DNA from: Alphaproteobacteria bacterium HGW-Alphaproteobacteria-13
GTDB lineage: Bacteria; Pseudomonadota; Alphaproteobacteria; Sphingomonadales; Sphingomonadaceae
Assembly (NCBI GenBank): GCA_002842935.1
Contig: PHEM01000240.1
Span: 1-8,737 of the forward strand
Direction of reading: 5' to 3'
DNA: 8,737 bases
The position numbers and the translations under genes were made by a program. The notes beneath the pieces were generated by a model, which had not been told where the DNA came from, did no database searches, and saw only the letters and a list, made by a program, of their open reading frames with translations. Shown piece by piece: positions 4,902 to 8,737 of this stretch (position 1 is the stretch's first letter; each line of letters begins with the position of its first letter).

Positions 4902-5849
4902 TCAGGCCCGGCCCATGGCAAGGAATTTCTCCTCGCGCGCCGCCAGCAAGGCGTCGCGCGGCAGGCCCGACAGGCCGTCGAGTTCCTCCGCGATCGCATC
5001 GCCCAGCGCCTGGATCGCGACATCGGGCGCGCGGTGGGCGCCGCCGACGGGTTCGGGGACGATGCGGTCGATGATTTTCAGCGCGATCAGGTCCTGCGCC
5101 GACATCTTCATCGCCGCCGCCGCCTCCGCCGCCTTGTCGGACGTGCGCCACAGGATCGATGCGCAGCCTTCGGGCGAGATCACCGAATAGACGGCATGCT
5201 CGAACATCAGCACGCGGTTCGCCGCCGCCAGCGCGATCGCGCCGCCCGATCCGCCCTCGCCGACCACCGCCGCGACCATCGGCACCCCGAGCGCAAGGCA
5301 TTGCTCGGTCGAGCGCGCGATCGCCTCCGCCTGTCCGCGCTCTTCCGCCTGGATGCCGGGGAAAGCGCCCGAGGTGTCGACCAGCGTCACCACCGGCAGA
5401 CCGAAGCGGTCGGCAAGCTGCATCAGGCGGATCGCCTTGCGATAGCCTTCCGGCTTCGCCATGCCGAAATTATGTTTCATGCGCGACGGGATATCGTCGC
5501 CCTTTTCATGGCCGATCACCATCACGCGCCGCCCGCGAAAGCGCGCGAAGCCGCCGAGGATCGCCTGATCGTCGGCGAAATTGCGGTCGCCCGCCAGCGG
5601 CATCCAGTCGTCGAACAGCCCTTCGACATAATGTTTGAAATGTGGCCGGTCGGGATGGCGCGCGACCTGCGTCTTTTGCCACGGCGTCAGCTTGGCATAG
5701 ATTTCGCGCAGCAATTTCGCGGACTTGTCCTCCAGCCGCGCGATGTCATTGTCGATGTTGAGCGTGGGGTCGTCCCCCATCTCCTTGAGTTCGGCGATCT
5801 GCCGGTCGAGCGCCGCGACCTGTTTTTCGAAATCCAGAAAGGCTGTCAT
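4902..5849 (-). CDS. accA: Acetyl-CoA carboxylase carboxyltransferase subunit alpha
   Basis: The 315-residue protein is AccA, which with AccD transfers the carboxyl group from carboxybiotin to acetyl-CoA, making malonyl-CoA for fatty acid synthesis in the cytoplasm. Landmarks are FLDFEKQVAALDRQIAEL (4-21), the N-terminal helical part, AGDRNFADDQAILGG (86-100), NFGMAKPEGYRKAIRLMQLA (127-146), DTSGAFPG (158-165), GEGGSGGA (197-204, an oxyanion-hole region) and YSVISPEGCASILW (221-234). Length and motifs are normal for the family. The ATG gives the canonical N-terminus, though no good ribosome site precedes it. It follows xerD on the same strand with a 179-bp gap holding a family A repeat, so it may be co-transcribed or have its own promoter. 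The partner accD is not in the window. Confidence 0.98.
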   Translation of the reverse strand: MTAFLDFEKQVAALDRQIAELKEMGDDPTLNIDNDIARLEDKSAKLLREIYAKLTPWQKTQVARHPDRPHFKHYVEGLFDDWMPLAGDRNFADDQAILGGFARFRGRRVMVIGHEKGDDIPSRMKHNFGMAKPEGYRKAIRLMQLADRFGLPVVTLVDTSGAFPGIQAEERGQAEAIARSTEQCLALGVPMVAAVVGEGGSGGAIALAAANRVLMFEHAVYSVISPEGCASILWRTSDKAAEAAAAMKMSAQDLIALKIIDRIVPEPVGGAHRAPDVAIQALGDAIAEELDGLSGLPRDALLAAREEKFLAMGRA

Positions 5850-5906
5850 GCGGAATCGCTAGGACGAAGGCGCGGGAAGGTCAACGCTCTCCACCCGCTC
5901 TCATCC

Positions 5907-6011
5907 TCGTCATGCTGAACTTGTTTCAGCATCCATGGTCGGCCTTTTCGGTTTACACGGTGCTTACCGCGCGGTCAGGCCATGGATGCTGAAACAAGTT
6001 CAGCATGACGA
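5907..6011. repeat. Palindromic repeat, family A (second complete copy)
   Basis: The 105-bp copy lies between xerD and accA. Both arms carry the TGCTGAA / TTCAGCA core (left TCGTCATGCTGAAC..., right ...CAGCATGACGA), unlike the copy at 1112..1216, where one arm has changed to CCCTGAA / TTCAGGG. It lies 17 bp from the xerD stop and may form part of its 3' UTR. Confidence 0.92.
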
Positions 6012-6028
6012 AGGGGAGGAATGGAGAG

Positions 6029-6928
6029 TCAATCGCGTCCCTCAACCTTCATCCCCGCCAGCGGGTGCCGCCTGTTGACCAGTTCCACCAGCCGGCGGCT
6101 GTCGACATGCGTATAGATCTCGGTCGTCGCGATGTCGGCATGGCCCAGCATCATCTGCAACGCCCGCAGGTCCGCTCCGCCTTCCAGCAGGTGCGTGGCA
6201 AAGGCGTGGCGCAGCACATGCGGGCTGACCGCCTGCGGGTCCAGCCCCGCGCGCGCCGCCAGCGCCCGCAGCATCTGGAACAGCCGCACGCGCGACAGAT
6301 GCGCCTTTCCAGAGGGGAACAGCCACGCCGAGCCCTGGGCCGGCAGCGGCAGCCAGCGCTCGAGTACGCCGCGTGCTCGCGCGGACAGCGGCGCGAGCCG
6401 TTCCTTGTCGCCCTTGCCCCGGACGATCAGATATTCGCGCCCCGGTCCCACCGCGCGGCGCGGCAGCGACACCAGTTCGCTCGCGCGCAGCCCCGATCCA
6501 TAGAGAAGCTCGAGCATCAGCAGCATCCGCACGGCGGCGGCGGGCGGCGCCTCGCCCGAGGCTTCCTCCTCCGCCTGCGCGAACAGCCGATCGACGTCCC
6601 CGTGCGTCAGGATGCGCGGCAGCGGGCGGCGCGTCGCGGGGCGCGCGATGTCCAGCGCCGGATTGTCGGCCCGCTCGCCCTCGTCGCGCAGGAAAGCGAA
6701 GAATTGCCGCAGCGCCGTCAGCTTGCGCGCCGCGCTGCTCGCCGCGAGCGGGGCATAATGGGCCATCAGCCCCCGCAACGCCGCCGCGTCGGCCCGGACC
6801 AGCGGGCCGCGCACTGCGTCCGACGCCTGCTCGAGGTCGCGGCGATAGGCGGCCAGCGTGTTGGGCGACGCCCCGCGCTCGGCCGCCATCATCTCCAGAA
6901 AGCGGTCGATCAGCGCGGCGTCAGACAT
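6029..6928 (-). CDS. xerD: Site-specific tyrosine recombinase XerD
   Basis: The 299-residue protein is a XerD-type tyrosine recombinase, which with XerC resolves chromosome dimers at dif under FtsK control. The N-terminal SAM-like core-binding domain spans about residues 1-95 (SPNTLAAYRRDL near 21). The catalytic domain shows all six expected residues: Arg148 (GSGLRASEL), Lys172 (RGKGDKER), His237 and Arg240 (HVLRHAFATHLL), His263 (LGHADIATTEIYTHV) and the nucleophile Tyr272. Size and the short C-terminal tail are typical of Xer proteins rather than of phage or integron integrases. XerD rather than XerC is preferred from the overall sequence and the accA neighbour, an order I recall from Sphingomonadales. 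No att sites or cargo genes suggest a mobile role. Confidence 0.93.
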   Translation of the reverse strand: MSDAALIDRFLEMMAAERGASPNTLAAYRRDLEQASDAVRGPLVRADAAALRGLMAHYAPLAASSAARKLTALRQFFAFLRDEGERADNPALDIARPATRRPLPRILTHGDVDRLFAQAEEEASGEAPPAAAVRMLLMLELLYGSGLRASELVSLPRRAVGPGREYLIVRGKGDKERLAPLSARARGVLERWLPLPAQGSAWLFPSGKAHLSRVRLFQMLRALAARAGLDPQAVSPHVLRHAFATHLLEGGADLRALQMMLGHADIATTEIYTHVDSRRLVELVNRRHPLAGMKVEGRD

Positions 6929-6950
6929 CGGAAGGGCGCGCGCGCCTACC

Positions 6951-7043
6951 CGTCATTGCGAGGAGCGTAGCGACGACGCAATCCCCAGCCATCGTCCTGC
7001 CTTGCCGATCGCTGGAGATTGCTTCGCTCCGCTCGCAATGACG
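6951..7043. repeat. Palindromic repeat, family D (complete copy)
   Basis: The 93-bp inverted repeat has ends CGTCATTGCGAG and CTCGCAATGACG and inner similarity between CGCAATCCCCAGC and GCTGGAGATTGC. Each arm also pairs with itself: ATTGCG (6955..6960) with CGCAAT (6977..6982), and ATTGC (7018..7022) with GCAAT (7035..7039). This class of CGTCATTGCGAGGAGC element is common between genes in alphaproteobacteria. It fills the gap upstream of xerD and downstream of the large unknown gene. Confidence 0.9.
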
Positions 7044-7067
7044 ACGGCAAGGCGAAGTCATCTTACC

Positions 7068-8737
7068 CTAAACCCGCACCAGCGCTTCGGCGGCGATCAT
7101 CCGCGCCTCGGAACCCAGCCCGGCCTCGCGCAGCGCCCGCACGATATAATAGAGGTGATAGGGCGGCACTTTCGACCAGTCGCCCTGCATCCCCGCCGCC
7201 GCCAGCAGCGCCACCATGCCCGGCTCGCGCCGCTCCGCCGCCTGCATGATCGCCCGCGACCAGCGCGTCTGCTTGCCCAGGTCGAGTTCCAGGTCGCTCG
7301 CAGCGGAGGCCGCCTGGTCGGCTTCGATGCGGCCCAGCCCGGCCAGCCCCGCCAGCAGGAATTTCGTGCGCAGCGCGCCCGCACTGTCGTCGTCGCCCTT
7401 GAAGCTGCCGATCGCCCCGGCGGTCGTGCCCGTCAGCGAGCGCGGCGAACCGACGGCCAGCACGCCCCAGGCGCGGCTGCCGACATCGACATTCGGCACC
7501 CAGGCCATCGCATTATTGTCGTAACCGGCGGCCAGCATCGACCCGAGCAGCCGCCACGGATCGCCGCCCACGTCCGTGCCGGTCGACAGCGCCGCCGCGG
7601 CGCGCGCGGTCGCGACCAGAGCGGCATAGCGCGCCGCCGCATTGCCGCCCTCGTCCCACAGCGCCTGCATCGCCGTATAGCGCTCCGCGCCGGTCTCTGC
7701 CCCGAACGCCTCGCGCAGGCGCGCCGTGCGGGTCTCCAGCGCCTCCGACGGTTCCTCCTCGCCCGCGGCGGCGCTCAGCAGCGAGACATAGGCCTCGCTC
7801 GACAGCACGCCGCGCGCGGCGGCGTCGGGCGCGGCGGTGACGCGGTCGCCCATCTCGCTCATCGGCGCGAGCACGGTCCAGCCGCGCATCGGCGCGGGCG
7901 CGGCGGCGCGCAGTTCGGCCGGGATCGGGATGGCCGTGGCCGTCGCCATGCCGAAACGCCAGCTCGTCAGCCGGTCGACGCCGTTCCATTCGATCGTCGT
8001 CGAACGGCGCCCCGCCCCCGTCGCGCCCAGCACGCGCTCCGCCAGCAATATGTCGAAATTGGCGATCCTGCCGCTCGACCGGACGCGCCCGATCGCCCAT
8101 CCGGCGGGACCCGCCTCGCCCGACAGGCCGGAACAGATGCCCGCCGCCAGCCGCCAGCTCTGCTCGTCGCCATGCGACAGCCCGGCGGGGACATAGGGGC
8201 ACAGGCCCGCCGGATCGGCGGTCGCCAGATAGGTCTGCTGCGCGACCGCGACCAGGCGCGGGCTGGCGCGGTCATAATCGACCGACTGCACGATCCAGCG
8301 CGCCGCGATCGATTCGCCCATGCGCAGCAGCAGCGCCGCGCGCTCGGCGGCGAGGTCAGCGCCATTGATTGTGTCCGGCGTGTCGATCGCCGAGGCAAGC
8401 GCGCGGCGCAGCAAGATCTGGCCCCAGCGCGAGGCGAGCGCGCCGCTGGTCCGGCGCATGATCGCCGCCGCATATTGGCCGCGCACGCCAAAGGCATCGG
8501 GGGCGAGTCCGCCCGTCTCCGGCGTCAGCGGCCCGATGCGCGCCAGCAGGCGACGCGCGCCGGGCGGCAGGTCGTATTTCAGCGTGCCCGGTTCCGCCGC
8601 CTCGTCCGTCTCATCGGCGCTCGCGTCCGGGGCGGGGGCGGCCGAAACCGGGGCGGTCGCCGTGACGGCGGGCGGCGCCACGCGGCCCGGCGCCGGGGCG
8701 GAACCAGGCGCGGAGGACGGCGCCTGCGGCGTGGAGG
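7068..8737 (-). CDS. Large conserved-looking protein of unknown function, 5' end outside window
   Basis: I do not recognise this protein. The frame is open from the right window edge to a TAG at 7068..7070, at least 556 codons. The first possible start inside the window is a GTG at 8681, but in-frame codons continue past it without a stop, so the true N-terminus is probably beyond the edge. The visible N-terminal part is a Pro/Ala/Ser-rich linker with an acidic stretch (DASADETDEAAEP). After it come about 500 residues of Ala/Leu-rich, probably helical sequence with paired-helix character such as AAERAALLLRMGESIAARW and EARMIAAEALVRV, reminiscent of TPR-like solenoids. Two cysteines (in AGLCPYVPAG and AAGICSGL) lie about 24 residues apart. 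A linker-plus-solenoid design fits an exported or envelope-associated protein. That is inference. Confidence 0.75.
   Translation of the reverse strand, partial: STPQAPSSAPGSAPAPGRVAPPAVTATAPVSAAPAPDASADETDEAAEPGTLKYDLPPGARRLLARIGPLTPETGGLAPDAFGVRGQYAAAIMRRTSGALASRWGQILLRRALASAIDTPDTINGADLAAERAALLLRMGESIAARWIVQSVDYDRASPRLVAVAQQTYLATADPAGLCPYVPAGLSHGDEQSWRLAAGICSGLSGEAGPAGWAIGRVRSSGRIANFDILLAERVLGATGAGRRSTTIEWNGVDRLTSWRFGMATATAIPIPAELRAAAPAPMRGWTVLAPMSEMGDRVTAAPDAAARGVLSSEAYVSLLSAAAGEEEPSEALETRTARLREAFGAETGAERYTAMQALWDEGGNAAARYAALVATARAAAALSTGTDVGGDPWRLLGSMLAAGYDNNAMAWVPNVDVGSRAWGVLAVGSPRSLTGTTAGAIGSFKGDDDSAGALRTKFLLAGLAGLGRIEADQAASAASDLELDLGKQTRWSRAIMQAAERREPGMVALLAAAGMQGDWSKVPPYHLYYIVRALREAGLGSEARMIAAEALVRV

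Noticed and set aside
4722..5918. Long + strand open frame opposite accA
   Set aside because: accA is unmistakable on the other strand. The translation is Arg-rich and begins inside repeat sequences.
6029..6928. Tyrosine recombinase as the integrase of a genomic island
   Set aside because: Length, motifs and the accA neighbour fit core XerD. No tRNA gene, att repeats or cargo are seen.
6005..6970. Long + strand open frame opposite xerD
   Set aside because: All six catalytic residues are present on the - strand. The opposite frame is Arg/Gln-rich and starts in repeat A.

Overview
The window looks like chromosomal DNA from a GC-rich alphaproteobacterium, most likely Sphingomonadales (a Sphingomonas or Sphingopyxis relative). 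The base for this is the high GC content, the gene families, the xerD-accA pair and the dense palindromic intergenic repeats. The genus is an inference.

Layout, left to right. A partial repeat (41..75) precedes a + strand NDUFAF5-like methyltransferase gene (225..1085). This converges on a - strand mutT-type Nudix gene (1240..1668), with a 105-bp palindromic repeat in the gap. Two + strand Flp-type pilin genes follow (1737..1922 and 2059..2271), ending at a strong intrinsic terminator. Next comes a - strand toxin-antitoxin module of the HigB2/HigA2 (NadS-like) kind: an intact antitoxin (2522..2815) and a toxin gene missing its 5' part (2812..3021). Beyond it, all on the - strand, are an M48 metalloprotease lipoprotein (3225..4673), accA (4902..5849), xerD (6029..6928) and a large unrecognised protein running off the right edge (7068..8737).

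The most unusual region is 2312..3264. The toxin-antitoxin module lies between two directly repeated, diverged copies of one intergenic block. Each copy holds the right arm of the pilin terminator, a cruciform-like repeat (family C) and about 40 bp matching the last codons of the protease gene. In the left copy the protease tail is a decayed relic (34 of 40 bases identical). In the right copy it is the real gene end. The toxin lost its N-terminal part next to the right copy. This suggests that the module entered, or was rearranged, through an event that duplicated the pilin/protease boundary, leaving a probable orphan antitoxin.

Most intergenic gaps carry a palindromic repeat, and four families (A to D) are present. 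In each, the arms are not only inverted copies of each other: each arm also folds on itself, and base changes inside an arm are compensated within the same arm. This resembles paired REP/BIME-like hairpin units.

The genes do not form one pathway. They are housekeeping functions (oxidised-nucleotide sanitation, fatty acid synthesis, chromosome dimer resolution, envelope proteolysis, probable respiratory-complex assembly) plus pilus subunits whose assembly genes are not in the window.
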